From NCBI GenBank assembly GCA_028023455.1, contig JAQFVV010000257.1, forward strand, positions 1,325,853 to 1,389,852: a stretch of DNA of 64,000 nucleotides, written 5' to 3'. This document shows positions 1 through 12,830 of this stretch, one piece after another; position 1 is the first letter of the stretch, and each line of letters starts with the position of its first letter. The stretch is from Epiperipatus broadwayi. Its lineage: Eukaryota > Onychophora > Udeonychophora > Euonychophora > Peripatidae. A model generated the notes under the pieces. The model had not been told where the DNA came from. It was given only the letters and a program-made list of their open reading frames with translations, and searched no databases. Made by a program: the position numbers and the translations under genes.

Positions 1-2153
<2,153 letters not shown>

Positions 2154-2414
2154 GTTTCAATAAAGGCTTTATTGATCTCAATGGTTTACATAAGTTTACA
2201 TCTAGAAAAATTTGAAATTTAACATACAATGAATAATATTAGGGTAAACACATATAAATGAATTTAGTGGTTACACTTTGTGGTTAATGGACTATAACAA
2301 TATAAAAATTAAACAAGCAAAAATAATCAGAGTTCTAAAGTTTGAGGAGCTTATTCAGTTTTGTCCGCATATCACTTTGAATGTTAGTTGTATGATAGTT
2401 TTTCTTTGCAGCAT

Positions 2415-3300
2415 TCACAGCATTGATGGTTGTTTTAACAATGACCATGTTGCTGCATATAAGTGGGGGTTGGTTATTATTTTATCTCTATTTCGAATGT
2501 GTAGCAGTTTGTTGCTAAATGTAGCTGGGTGTCGTCTGGTGTTATTGCCAATTAAGAAAGTACATCGGGTGCACCAATATGCATATAGAACAAATGTGGC
2601 TGCCCTAATGCTAGGTATTGATCTTCCCTGAAAAGCAGCTATTATGTGATTAATGATTGTACCCGGTTTTCTGTAGGTGTTACATATCATCTGTCGTGTT
2701 TGGTTAAGTGCTACACATTGATAAATAAAGTGGTCCAGTGTCTCTTCTGCTCGATGGCAGAGTCCACAGAAGGGGTCAATAGATATATACATTCTTTTAT
2801 GATAAAGAAAGTGGGTTGTTGGCAAGGCAATGAGATTGATTTTCATGATAAAATCAAAGTATTTGGGCTCTAGAGCCCATTTTTTATATTCCTTGAGTAG
2901 TCTCTTGTTGTTAATTCCTAGCATAGGTTGTATAACATTAGTATCTGCTTCTCTGTTTATTAAACCATAAATATCCCAGTATGAATACTTATGCAAATAC
3001 TGTTCTGGAATCTTGTCTGTGGTTTTGCATTGGTATATAATGTTGGTGAAAAAGGAACCTTTTGGAGGTGGTCTATCTGTTGGAGTAACTTCTAGCAAGT
3101 GGTTAATTTTGGGGTATTTGGCAAGTATTGTGATTATTGAGTTCCTTAACTTCTGTATATGAAAAACATTGATGTTGTGCAAGCCAAGTCCATTTTTAAT
3201 TAGAGGTTGGCTAAGTTTTTTTGTGGAAATTGCTACTGTTTTTCTGGCCCAAAGTAGTTTATTATATATGGTTTTAATTTTTGAAATGAACCCCTTTGAG
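2415..3300 (-). pseudogene. LINE ORF2 C-terminal domain with CCHC-type zinc motif (frame-shifted part)
   Basis: This is the C-terminal region of ORF2, downstream of the reverse transcriptase. An ATG-started frame runs 3182-2415 (255 aa). The same frame is open back to about 3300, where it joins the end of the RT frame through a frameshift near 3300. Visible features are a PTDRPPP block, a YWDIYG block and a zinc-binding pattern C-x2-C-x8-H-x4-C beginning CGLC, as found after the RT in L1/Tx1-group elements. The region aligns block by block with the LINE fragment at 26778-27809, which supports it as genuine coding sequence. It is not a separate gene. Confidence 0.8.
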
Positions 3301-4504
3301 AATGAAATAACTTACTATAGTAAGTTATTTTGGTTGTGATAAGCTGGTTAATTAACTGTACTTTGGAATATAGTGAAAGATATGCCTTGGACAAGGAGTT
3401 TATAATTTTTGTGGCTTCTTCTTTAAGTTTATTTTGGATATGACATCTCATTCCTGTAATTCCCATTTCAAATGGGAACCCAAGGAAAGAGTTTGGTTTT
3501 GATTTGTAAATTGATGTACAGGGTTTACCAGTGTATAGAGACCAGGCTGTGGTTTTTGCTGGATTAAATGATAATTCATATTTTTGTGAATATTCTTGTA
3601 ATATCTTTTGGAGTTGCGGTATTTGTTTTTTTGATGTTAGGAATATGGTAACATCATCCATATAAGCGATGCAAGTAGTGCGCTGTGTTGTGTCTGGTAT
3701 CTCGATCCCAGTAAATGCATTTTGTATGCTTTTAATAAGGGGATTGATGTAAAATATAAACAATAGTGAACTAAGAGGGGATCCTTGGGATATAGATTTG
3801 GTGGGCGTGAAAGATGGTGAGTTTCTTCCATTTAAAGTTATATGGATCTCTCTGTTCAGAAGCAGGTTAGCAATTATATATAGATGTGTTCTAGGAATTT
3901 CTGTGTCTTTTAGCATTTTTAGAAGTGTGTATATATTGACTGAGTCAAATGCAGCTTCTATGTCAAGCTGCACAACAACGGGTCCGTATTTTTTCCGCTG
4001 TTTTACTGTTGCTAGAATTGCTTTGAAGAATAAAGCTGCTTCTGTTGTTGAAGAGTTTTTCTTTGCATATTGTGCTTCGGAGATAAGTGGCATTATATAC
4101 GGTTCAATTTCATCTTTAATAATTTTCTCCAGAATTTTGATTGGCAAAGGTCCCATAGATATTGGTCTGAGGTCTGTAATAGGTGGAATAATTGCTTTCT
4201 TTTTATTATAGGGTACTATGGCTATTGGATAGACACCCTCCATGGGTTGAATTTGTTGTGCTAGATGGTTTGCTAACTGACATAAATATTCTGTTGTGAA
4301 TTTACTTAGATGCTTTAATACAAACAATGGAACTCCAGGACTACCTGGATGGCAAGCGTTTCGAATAGTATTTAGTTTTGTTGTGAAGAGATCTTTTGTG
4401 AATGGGGTTTTTGTCTCTGGTGGGCCAAACAGATTATGTGGTATTTTATATGGTTGTCTTTCTTGTAATTTTTCTTTAAAATATTCAAAAATTGGCATAA
4501 TCAT
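3233..4504 (-). pseudogene. LINE ORF2 reverse transcriptase domain
   Basis: This 423-residue open stretch holds the RT palm and fingers. In order it shows a DLRPISMG block, an LDIEAAFDSV block (motif A, catalytic Asp), SQGSPLSSLL (motif B) and AYMDDVTIF (motif C, two catalytic Asp). The enzyme would copy the element RNA at the nicked target. The first ATG at 4504 is not the real start: the protein should continue from the endonuclease upstream, but the frame changes near 4540. The last residues before the stop at 3233 are out of frame; the correct frame leaves near 3300 and continues in the C-terminal piece. The catalytic residues are intact even though the ORF is broken. Confidence 0.9.
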
Positions 4505-4526
4505 ATTGTGTCCTGCATATGTTCCA

Positions 4527-5659
4527 CTATTTAGATCGGAAGAGCCATTGGAGTGCCATTGGCACTTTTACATCTGGTTGGTTCCCCAGCGCCCATCTTA
4601 TATAATCTCTTGTCCAAGTGTGTGGCCTGGTTAGGCATACCTTGCTTTTCTTTATCTTCAGATAGCTTTTGAGTTCTTCACATGCTTTATTGTATGCATG
4701 TGTAAGCTTGAATATATACTGCTGGGTGCAGTGTGATGGGTTAATCATGATTATTCTCTGGTGTAACTGATCTGCCAGAGACAAAAGTCTTGATGGTGGA
4801 GGTTGTTTTTTTGTTATATGGTTAATGTTAAAGGACAACATTCCCATAAATGCTAGATATTTCTGGACCGGGTTCAAAGTCATATCTTTGATTTTGTTTA
4901 GCATTATGTAGGTCTCAGAGAACAGAAATTCAGGGGTTGTTTCTGGGAGTAAAACTCTTATTGTTCTTGTAAGTGGAAAGGGTGATATTTGAATTTGGGC
5001 ACAGTCAATTGTGACTATTTGAGCTGAGTGATCGGAAAAAGTTGAGGGAGTTAGTTTTATTTCAATAAGGTGGTGAAGCATTGGAGAATAAAAGCACAGA
5101 TCAATAAGTGAAGAGAAGCGATTATTGTGGAAAGAGATGGCATTATCTGGCAAAAAACCTTGGCCACTCATTAGTGGTATGTTTATTCTGTGAAGCCAAC
5201 GTTGGGTAAATTCCTGATATTTTAAATTAAAATCTCCAATTAAGATGGTTGGGTTTGAAGTTGTAGCTAACCTTGAATTAATGTTTGCAATTATGGTATC
5301 TATTTTTTTATCCTGTAAAGGCATATATACAAAAACCAGATTTATTGTTATGCTTTTTTGGTTGAAGGTTGCAATTAATAAGTTCATGTCAATGTGAATT
5401 ATTTTGAACGTTGTGAATGGGCAATTTCTAGCAATTATGAGTCCAGTTCCAGCTGAGGGAGAGGAAGAGTCTCTGGAGCATGCACAGAAACCTTCTGTAT
5501 TTAAATGTTTGGCTGGGTCAGTTTGTGATCCAGCATAAATTTTGTCTCAAGTATACCAAGCAAGTGTGGTTGTATATCCTTGATCCAATGTTTTAACTTA
5601 TTAATTTTTGAGGTTGAGTTCAAACCCCTGACATTGATTGCTGCAATTTTTATTTTCAT
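4527..5659 (-). pseudogene. LINE ORF2 APE-type endonuclease domain
   Basis: This is the N-terminal nuclease of ORF2. I place the ORF2 start at the ATG at 5659, because the frame from there reads an AAINVRGLNS block and then LLGILETK, which supply the catalytic Asn and Glu of AP-endonuclease-like LINE nucleases. A frameshift near 5545 moves into the frame that is open to 4527 (ATG-started part 5387-4527, 286 aa), with ILIGDFNLKY (GDxN), SLIDLCFYS and FSDHSAQIV (SDH) as the later catalytic motifs. The stop at 4527 lies beside a second frame break leading into the RT. Without the two shifts the domain would be complete. Confidence 0.82.
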
Positions 5660-5784
5660 TATATGTTTTTTGGTTGAGATTTAAATATTAGGGTTGATCT
5701 GGTGTTTCTTCCCATTCATTCTCATATTCCATTTCCAGATCTTCATCTGTTTCCACTGTAGTTGTATTGTTGTGATCAGAAAGG

Positions 5785-7212
5785 CTAAGGTTGGATTCTG
5801 TTTTGATTTTTTTTGGGCCCTCTATTTTTCTTTGGTGGGCGGCCTGGTCTTCTTCTTTGTTCTGTGTCAGCTTTGGTGATTTGAGGCATATTTGGGGTGA
5901 TAGCTTCCATAATTTCCATTGTTGTATTATTTTTAATATTGGGTGTTTGGTGTGTTATATATATTTTTTCTTGATCACTATTACTGTGTGAGTTTATTTG
6001 TTCTTTTATTATCTCTTTTTCGTCAGTATTTTTGGTAGGCTGACTTAGATTGTGCGCTATTTTTTCTATTGGAGCGTCTTGAGGTTGTTGACTTTCTGTT
6101 TTTTTATTAGTAGGGGTTTGAATTCTATTGGTTGATTTTGTTGATAAATCCAGAATTTCAGGTGCTGGCAACGTGTGTGCAGTTTTTTTATTATTCAATT
6201 GCTGTTGATCTGTGGTTTTTTTATTAATTTTTTCTTGTTTATTAGTTGTTTTCGTTATCTGTTTTGTACTGTTTGATTCCGGTTGGTGAGCTTCTGTTGG
6301 TTGATCTTCAGAGCTCGGTTGGTTTTTCTGGTTGATTTTGGTGTTGCAATCGATTGCTAAGTGTCCGGTTTCACCGCACGCAAAACATCTCGGCCTTAAT
6401 CCTTTTATGTGAATAGTCAGTATTGCATTCTGGTCAATTATTTGTGTTGGAATATCCTCCGGGTTTACATTGTCATTCAGCTTTATTTTGAACTGAAAGT
6501 TGTTGCTGAAAACCGGTATGGGGGTGTCGGATAAGTAGATTTGTTTTATATAAATAGCTTTGCCAAATGACTGTATTAATTTTTGAAAATCCTGAATGGT
6601 ATATCCGAAGTAAGTGTTTTTAATTATTCCGTTACAATAGTTTTGCAAGCTTTGATCGACTATTATTAGCGCGTAGCTTCCTAAAGTTTTTACTTTAGTT
6701 TGAAATCTTGCACGCTGATGTTCATCGAAAAACTGAATTGCAACGTATCGCGAGTTTGGATGCTCTCCAATACTAGAGACTGTATCCCACAATGCTGTTG
6801 CTGTCAGCTCCTCGTAAAGAAGCTCTCTGGGGAATTTATAGAGTGTTAAATTCCTATCAGTGACAGCTAACACTAATGATCTCGGTGAAAAAAATTTTTG
6901 GAAAGTTGCGAATAATTTTTTTGGGATGGTACTGTTGAAATTAACGTTTATTTCTTGCAGTTCATCTTGATTCCATATCGTTGGGGAGGGCTCTTCATTA
7001 TTGTTTTCCACGAGGTTTAAATTATTTATGTCGGCTTGATTTACCTTCCTAAATCTTGCTGTCTGTGTTAATGCTGGACTTTTTTCGATGCTGTGAAGCT
7101 GCTGGTTTATTTTTGTTACGTTTGCGTATGTTTTTGCGATAGTCGCAGTTTTCATTTTATCGCCGTTTGTTTGAGTGCAATTTACGTCGTTTACTTCTTG
7201 ACGCGACGCCAT
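5785..7212 (-). CDS. LINE ORF1 protein: RRM-like region, CCHC zinc knuckle, AT-hook-like tail
   Basis: This is an intact 475-residue ORF1 that likely binds the element RNA to form the retrotransposition particle. The central part (about 100-250) looks like a non-canonical RRM plus C-terminal domain, as in other LINE ORF1 proteins. A zinc knuckle follows at 276-289 (CFACGETGHLAIDC, spacing C-x2-C-x4-H-x4-C). Residues 290-445 are a low-complexity tail rich in Gln, Asn, Thr and Lys. The last 26 residues are strongly basic and contain RRRPGRPPKKNRGPKK, which resembles an AT-hook (GRP core flanked by Arg and Lys). Such a tail could favour A+T-rich DNA; that is inference. ORF2 starts about 125 bp downstream. 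Confidence 0.85.
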   Translation of the reverse strand: MASRQEVNDVNCTQTNGDKMKTATIAKTYANVTKINQQLHSIEKSPALTQTARFRKVNQADINNLNLVENNNEEPSPTIWNQDELQEINVNFNSTIPKKLFATFQKFFSPRSLVLAVTDRNLTLYKFPRELLYEELTATALWDTVSSIGEHPNSRYVAIQFFDEHQRARFQTKVKTLGSYALIIVDQSLQNYCNGIIKNTYFGYTIQDFQKLIQSFGKAIYIKQIYLSDTPIPVFSNNFQFKIKLNDNVNPEDIPTQIIDQNAILTIHIKGLRPRCFACGETGHLAIDCNTKINQKNQPSSEDQPTEAHQPESNSTKQITKTTNKQEKINKKTTDQQQLNNKKTAHTLPAPEILDLSTKSTNRIQTPTNKKTESQQPQDAPIEKIAHNLSQPTKNTDEKEIIKEQINSHSNSDQEKIYITHQTPNIKNNTTMEIMEAITPNMPQITKADTEQRRRPGRPPKKNRGPKKNQNRIQP

Positions 7213-7433
7213 GTTTGTTTATGACGCTAGAATTATTTTTTGTTATGAACGACCGTATTACTTACTTTTTGCTAGAAAAACAACTGTTCAGTAATCAGCC
7301 ATCGCTGTCTTTATCTATCACAGATATATATCACAGTTTTTAAGTGTGAAAACGATTAGAATATGGGAAAAAAAAGATTATTAATAAGACCTTCGTTCTT
7401 GATGACTTAGGCATACACGCGCATGCGCATTCC

Positions 7434-7460
7434 TTATTATTATTATTATTATTATTATTA

Positions 7461-7517
<57 letters not shown>
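7434..7517. repeat. (ATT)n microsatellite between two LINEs, one phase break
   Basis: ATT repeats of about 84 bp with one phase slip near 7459. They separate the 5' end of the minus-strand LINE from the presumed 5' end of the plus-strand LINE. Together with the array at 1696 they bracket the minus-strand LINE, as expected if it inserted into an ATT array. Confidence 0.93.
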
Positions 7518-8918
7518 GCTGCTGCTGCTGTCTCTTGTAGAAGTAGGACGTGTTTTTTTCTTTCTCTTAAAACCATTGGAATTTTTTTTTTTTTTAAAAA
7601 AAGAGCCTTTCTTTATTTTTTTTATCAGTTTTTTGGATATCATACTGTTTTTTTCTATGTTATTATAAGGACAAAGGGCTTAAGTAAACATTATTCTTAT
7701 GGCTGACATCGTTTAATTTGGTACTATGTTTTTAAGATTTTTACATTTTATAAGTCTCTATTCAAAGATTGATATGTGCATATTTTTTGTGAAATTAATT
7801 GGATCAAAATATGTTTTTTTATTGATATTCAATTTTTCTATTGTTCTAATATAATTGATCTTTTGATAACTGCTGACATTCTTTGACGTCAAAATTAATT
7901 ACTTGAAGTAGCTTCTTTTAATGGATATTTTAAATGGTTTTTTTTTAATGGATTGTTTACGCCTTGGGGATTTTATAAATAAATGGTTTTTTTTTTTTTT
8001 TTTTGAGTGATCTTCAGTTGGAACTAATTAGCCTAGAGGATTTTATTAATAAAGCATATAAGACTCTATTTTTGGATCTATTGACTATTATATCGATTTA
8101 TACAAAAATCTACTATATTTTGGATCTATTGACTATTATATCGATTTATACAAAAATCTACTATAAAGTTTTAATTTAACATTTTTTTTTTTTTTTTAGT
8201 TTTAATTAATTTCTTCAGTTTGGATAAGATTGATAACTTATTGCTTTTAATTACTTAGTGATTTCTTATCTTCATTCAATCTAGAATGTTCCAAGTTACT
8301 TCACCTTAGGATATTTATCTTTTCTTTAAACTTGTTTGTGTGTTTATATGTAAATTTGCTTATGGATATGAAGAGCATTATAGATATATTGTATACAATT
8401 GGATATTTTATTTACATATATATTACTTCACTTTTATAATATATAACAAGATTTGGCATCATTTTTTATTGCTTGTCCTTTGACTTTATGCAATGTTTAT
8501 GGAAGACAAAACATTTATAAGGGATTCTTTGTTAATAGAAATAACAAATTTTATTTATTATATTGTTTTGGAGAAAGACTGTCTGATTTATTTTCAATTG
8601 ATATAAAATGTTATTTCATAAATAATTAAGACATAGTGATTTTGATATTTTTAATAATTTTATTTTGGACATTATTTGTTTTTATATATATAGTACCATT
8701 GAATATGTTGTTTTTTTTTTTTTTCCAATTTTGTTAATTTTTTTTTTTGTTAAGTAACAGATATTGTTATTGTTTGTTTTATACTTAAATTATTTTACTA
8801 TAATGTATTTATTTACTTTATAATTTTTAGTTGTAGGGATTTAATTGGGTACTTAGAAGGGATTTATTTATTATCCTGTATCTAATTTTTTTTTTTTGGT
8901 TTGTTAGTTTTATTTTAG
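7518..8918 (+). other. 5' UTR of the plus-strand LINE
   Basis: About 1.4 kb between the ATT array and the ORF1 start has no coding potential. It begins with four GCTs and a pyrimidine-rich stretch and contains many T8-T16 runs. A 48-bp tandem duplication lies at 8069-8164. By analogy with other LINEs this is where an internal promoter would lie, but I recognise no specific promoter element. Confidence 0.6.
8069..8164. repeat. 48-bp tandem duplication in the LINE 5' UTR
   Basis: Two essentially identical direct copies with a 48-bp period, each containing GGATCTATTGACTATTATAT and a following ATCGATTTATACAAAAATC. Tandem units in LINE 5' UTRs can be promoter monomers; two copies alone do not establish that. 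Confidence 0.85.
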
Positions 8919-11566
8919 ATGGCACCTTTTAAATTTCCTTGTGGTTTGTGTTTGTCTGATATTTTTGGTAGACAAAAATTTTTAAAATGCTTGGGTTTTT
9001 GTGGCCTTAGATACCATATAGTATGTTATAATTTATTTAATAAAGATACTTCCATTGATTCTATTAATAATACCTCTGAATTTTTATGTGAATACTGTAG
9101 CTCTTATTATAAGAAGGCTTCTGTTATTTTGAATTCTTATGTCTCCCAAATTTCTACAATGAATGCATCTCTTTCTGTTTTATCTGATACTGATATAATC
9201 TCTGATTCTAGCTCAGTTTCATCTGTTTGTAAAGTCTGTTCTATTGTTATATTGGATCCTATTAACTGTATCAATTGTTATGGTCAATGTCAGGGGAAGT
9301 TTCATACCTCTTGTCTTAGATTAAGTAAAGTTGATGCTGATATTTTTCATACGATTGGTTCTGGCTTCTATAAATGTATAGAGTGTAATAATATGTCTAA
9401 GGTATTTTTGGCAGATAATATTGCTGATAATCCTGTTTTAGATGATGAGTTTGAGATAGTTAGGTCTACTAATTATATGGATAGTAAAATTGATGGAGAT
9501 AATTGTGTCAGAAATTCTATTGTAAATGAATTTGATAATAATAAAGATTTTTTGTCCTTACAGTATCTTTCTAAGGTAGATGTTGACTTATCTTTTAATA
9601 ATGGGAATAATTATGCTTCAAACTCTACTGTAAATGAATTTGACAAAAATAAAATCAATAATGGAAATAATAATGTTGGAAACTCTCCTGTAAATGAATG
9701 TGATGAATATAAAACTGTTTTATTCCTAGATGATCTTTCTAATGTTGAGGCTGATTTATCCCCTAATAATATTGACTTACTTCCTAATAATATTGACTTA
9801 TTTCCCAAGATTGGAAATAATAGTGTTGGTAGGTTTGCTATAAATGAGTTTGACAATAATGAAGCTGTTTCATCCTTAGACTATCTTTCTAATGTAGATG
9901 TTGATATGGATTTATCCACTAATAATATTGACTTATTTCCTAAGATTGGAAATAATAATATTGGAAACTTTGCATTTAATGAATTTGACTCTGCTAATAA
10001 TTTGGAGAATATAGATAGTTTAATTGACAGTGTTATTCATGATTCTAGCAATTTTTCTTTTGAAATGATTTTATCTCTTCCTATTTCTTTTATATATAAT
10101 TTAATAATTGAAATGTCTCATCGTTGTAGGAATTCTTCAGTGATCAACGATAAACTTATTAATACTAATGATATTGGTACTCAATGCATGGTATCATCTT
10201 CTGAATATTCTGATCAAATTTTTAGTTCTATTCCTGGAGATTATTCCCCTGCTATTGAAGGTGGTAACATTGTATGTTCATCTTCATCCAATTGCCTTGA
10301 AGATCTTGGTAAAAATGTTAATGCTATTGATATTGGCACTCAAGGCATTTTGTCAAATATCCTGATCAAATTTTTAGTTCTTCCATTGCTAGGGATCATT
10401 CTTCTGCTATTGAAGATGGTAGCATTGTATGTTCATCTTCAGCCTATTGCCCTGGAGATCTTGGTGAAAATATCAAATTGGATGATTGTGTTCCTGAAGT
10501 TAATTTAGTTAGTGATGAAATTAATTACAATAATAATAATGTATTTAGGAATTTGCCTCATTCCAAATTTAAAAGTAGATGTTTTTATAACTCATCCTGG
10601 CTTGAGGTAAATTCCATTAATGATTGCTTTTCTGATTCTGGTTTTTTTTCTCATGGTAAATTTAAATCACAAAATTTTTTTTTTATGGGGAAAAAAGATA
10701 ACAGAGGTTTTCCTGTTACTTTATCTTCTTTAAAGTCTGTGAAATCTAAAATACTAAATCATCCGGCTGCAGTTCCTAAAGTCATTCCAGCTCATAATTT
10801 ACAGAGGGCTTCTTTTATGGACAAAAGATATAATGGAGGTATTGCTGTTAATTTATCTTCTCTAAAGTCTATTAGTCACAAAATACTTAATTATCCTAAT
10901 ACTGCTCCCAAATTTATTCCAGCTTATAGATCACATTCACTTAACTTTCATTCAAATAGTAACTATCGGATAAATCATTCTGGATACTCCTCTTTATCTT
11001 CTAGTAAAAATGACTTTTTGAGAACTAAAAAAATTAATATTTCTGATGGATTTAATAAATCTAATTTTGCTAATGTTTATTCTAAGTCTGTTAGACATAA
11101 AACTCTTAATTATCCAGATAATGTTCCCAAATTCATTCCAGCTTATAGATCACATTCATTTGACTTTCATTCAAATAGCAACTATCAGTTAAATCATTCT
11201 GGATACTCCTCTTTATCATCTAGTAAAAATGACTTTTCAAGAACTAAAAATATTAATATATCTGATGGATTTAATAAATCTAATTTTGCTAATGTTTATT
11301 CTAATACTAATATAAATTATAATAGATATTTTCTTTCTAATATGCCAGTAGATCTAAGTTCAAAAGATATTACAGTATTTCTTGAAAATAATTTACAAAC
11401 TAGTATTGTTTGTCACAAAGTTAATATGAATAATTCTAAGTCTTCTTGTTTTTATATTTCTGTTTCTGCACATAAACATAATGATATAATATCCCCTAAT
11501 TTATGGCCTTGCGGTGCTTCTATTTCTTTTTTTTATGGATCTCTGGCCAGTTCTCTAAGGTTTTAA
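8919..11566 (+). CDS. LINE ORF1 protein with two PHD-like zinc fingers and internal repeats (one frameshift)
   Basis: The ORF starts at ATG 8919 and should run about 880 codons to 11566, with one frame change near 10355 (open pieces 8919-10508 and 10478-11566). Finger 1 uses C8, C11, C24, C28, H33, C36, C57 and C60; finger 2 uses C104, C107, C117/C120, C124, H129, C132, C153 and C156, both in PHD-like spacing. Residues of about 180-370 are Asn/Asp-rich repeats built on NEFD and NNIDLFPKIGN. A 73-residue unit is then tandemly duplicated (10868-11305). The C-terminus has an LWPCGASISFFYG block like the end of CR1-type ORF1 proteins. The likely role is RNA binding in the element particle; PHD fingers might contact chromatin, which is inference. 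It is unusually long for an ORF1. Confidence 0.8.
10868..11305 (+). repeat. 219-bp in-frame tandem duplication inside ORF1
   Basis: Two direct copies with a 219-bp period (10868-11086 and 11087-11305) encode a 73-residue unit holding KFIPAYRSHS, SGYSSLSSSKNDF and SDGFNKSNFANVYS. The copies differ at only a few positions. A more diverged part-copy (KILNHPAAVPKVIPAH) precedes at about 10735-10800. The period is a multiple of three, so the frame is kept. Confidence 0.9.
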
Positions 11567-11663
11567 GAGAATTTATTTTGTTTTACTATCTATTTTATTT
11601 TTATTTTTTCTTTATCTCTTTCTTTTTCTCTTTGTTTTTATTTGTGTTGTTTGCATTATCTTT

Positions 11664-12830
11664 GTGGGTAACATGGTAGGCCTTTCTTGTTTTTACATGA
11701 ATGTCAGAGGTATGAGAACTAAATGTGTTCAAATAAAGCAATTTTTTGAAACAGAACATTTTGATCTTATTTTACTTACAGAAACTTGGCTAAATCAACA
11801 ATTTCCTGATTGTTCTTTTCTTGATGATAGATTTAGTATTTTGCGAACTGACAGATCTATGGATAATATTTCTCGAGGTGGTGGTACTCTGATTGCTCTT
11901 CATAAAGATGTTTTTTATAAAGAACTTTATTTTTCTTCTTCTTTTTGTGAATCTACATGGTGTGAAATTACTTTAAATCACAATTTTAAATTTATTTTGG
12001 GTAATGTTTACCTCAAACCCACTTTGTCGTTGTTGGAGTTTGATTATTTTTTGACATCACTTGAAGATTTTCTGATTGGCTATGATAATGTTATTATTAC
12101 CGGAGATTTAAATATTCCGGATTTATATTCAGGTACTACTATCATAGATTCTGTCTCTTTTTCACCTAAAGCATTGAGAATGATTCGGTTTTGCAATTTG
12201 TTGAATTTAAAACAATTTAATCCATACACCAATTTTAATGATCACACATTGGATTATATTCTCAGTAATTTTCCTACAATTGAATGTTTAACTACTTCTT
12301 CTCTTCCTTTTTCCATTGACTTGCATCATCCTCCCTTAGAATTTTATATTAATATTAAATTTAATAGACTCTGTCCCTTTAAAACTATGAAAAGAAACTA
12401 CAGAAAAGGAAATTATTTGGGTCTTTGTTTACAATTATCCAATTTTAACTGGGAAAATTTGTATTCTTCATCTGATGTAGATTTCTGTATGAAATTTTTT
12501 GAACAATCATTTTGTGAACTAATTGACAAATACATTCCTAAGAAAATTTTTTTAACTAAACGTTTTCCTCGCTGGTTTTCAGTTTCTCTTAAAGAAATTA
12601 TTAAAAGGAAATCATTTCATCATCGTAAATATTGGAAAACTAAGAACTTAAATTATTATAACAATTTTATTAATTATAGAAGATTGTCAAAGGTTATATA
12701 TCGTAGAGATTTTCAAAAATTTATACAAAATACTGAAAGTCATATTTCTGATAATCCCTTGCAATTTTGGTCTCTAGTTAAGGATTTAGGTATTACAAAA
12801 AAAAATTACAGAATAATAATTCTAATCTAG
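11664..12830 (+). CDS. LINE ORF2 N-terminal part: APE-type endonuclease
   Basis: ORF2 starts about here (ATG 11664, followed by MVGLSCFYMNVRGM). Endonuclease motifs are visible in order: YMNVRG (Asn), LILLTETWL (Glu), IITGDLNIPD (GDxN), HTLDYILS, and DLHHPP where most members have SDH. The linker after the nuclease is rich in Lys and Arg. The frame stops at 12830, but the true frame changes at an A9 run (12797-12805), after which the next frame reads straight into the RT. A one-base length change in that run would fuse both parts. The nuclease would nick the target to prime reverse transcription. The Asp-to-His change in the last motif may reduce activity. Confidence 0.85.
   Translation: MGNMVGLSCFYMNVRGMRTKCVQIKQFFETEHFDLILLTETWLNQQFPDCSFLDDRFSILRTDRSMDNISRGGGTLIALHKDVFYKELYFSSSFCESTWCEITLNHNFKFILGNVYLKPTLSLLEFDYFLTSLEDFLIGYDNVIITGDLNIPDLYSGTTIIDSVSFSPKALRMIRFCNLLNLKQFNPYTNFNDHTLDYILSNFPTIECLTTSSLPFSIDLHHPPLEFYINIKFNRLCPFKTMKRNYRKGNYLGLCLQLSNFNWENLYSSSDVDFCMKFFEQSFCELIDKYIPKKIFLTKRFPRWFSVSLKEIIKRKSFHHRKYWKTKNLNYYNNFINYRRLSKVIYRRDFQKFIQNTESHISDNPLQFWSLVKDLGITKKNYRIIILI

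Noticed and set aside
3798-4211. Plus-strand frames opposite the LINE RT (137 and 112 codons)
   Set aside because: They are antisense shadows of the minus-strand RT, which has clear motifs.
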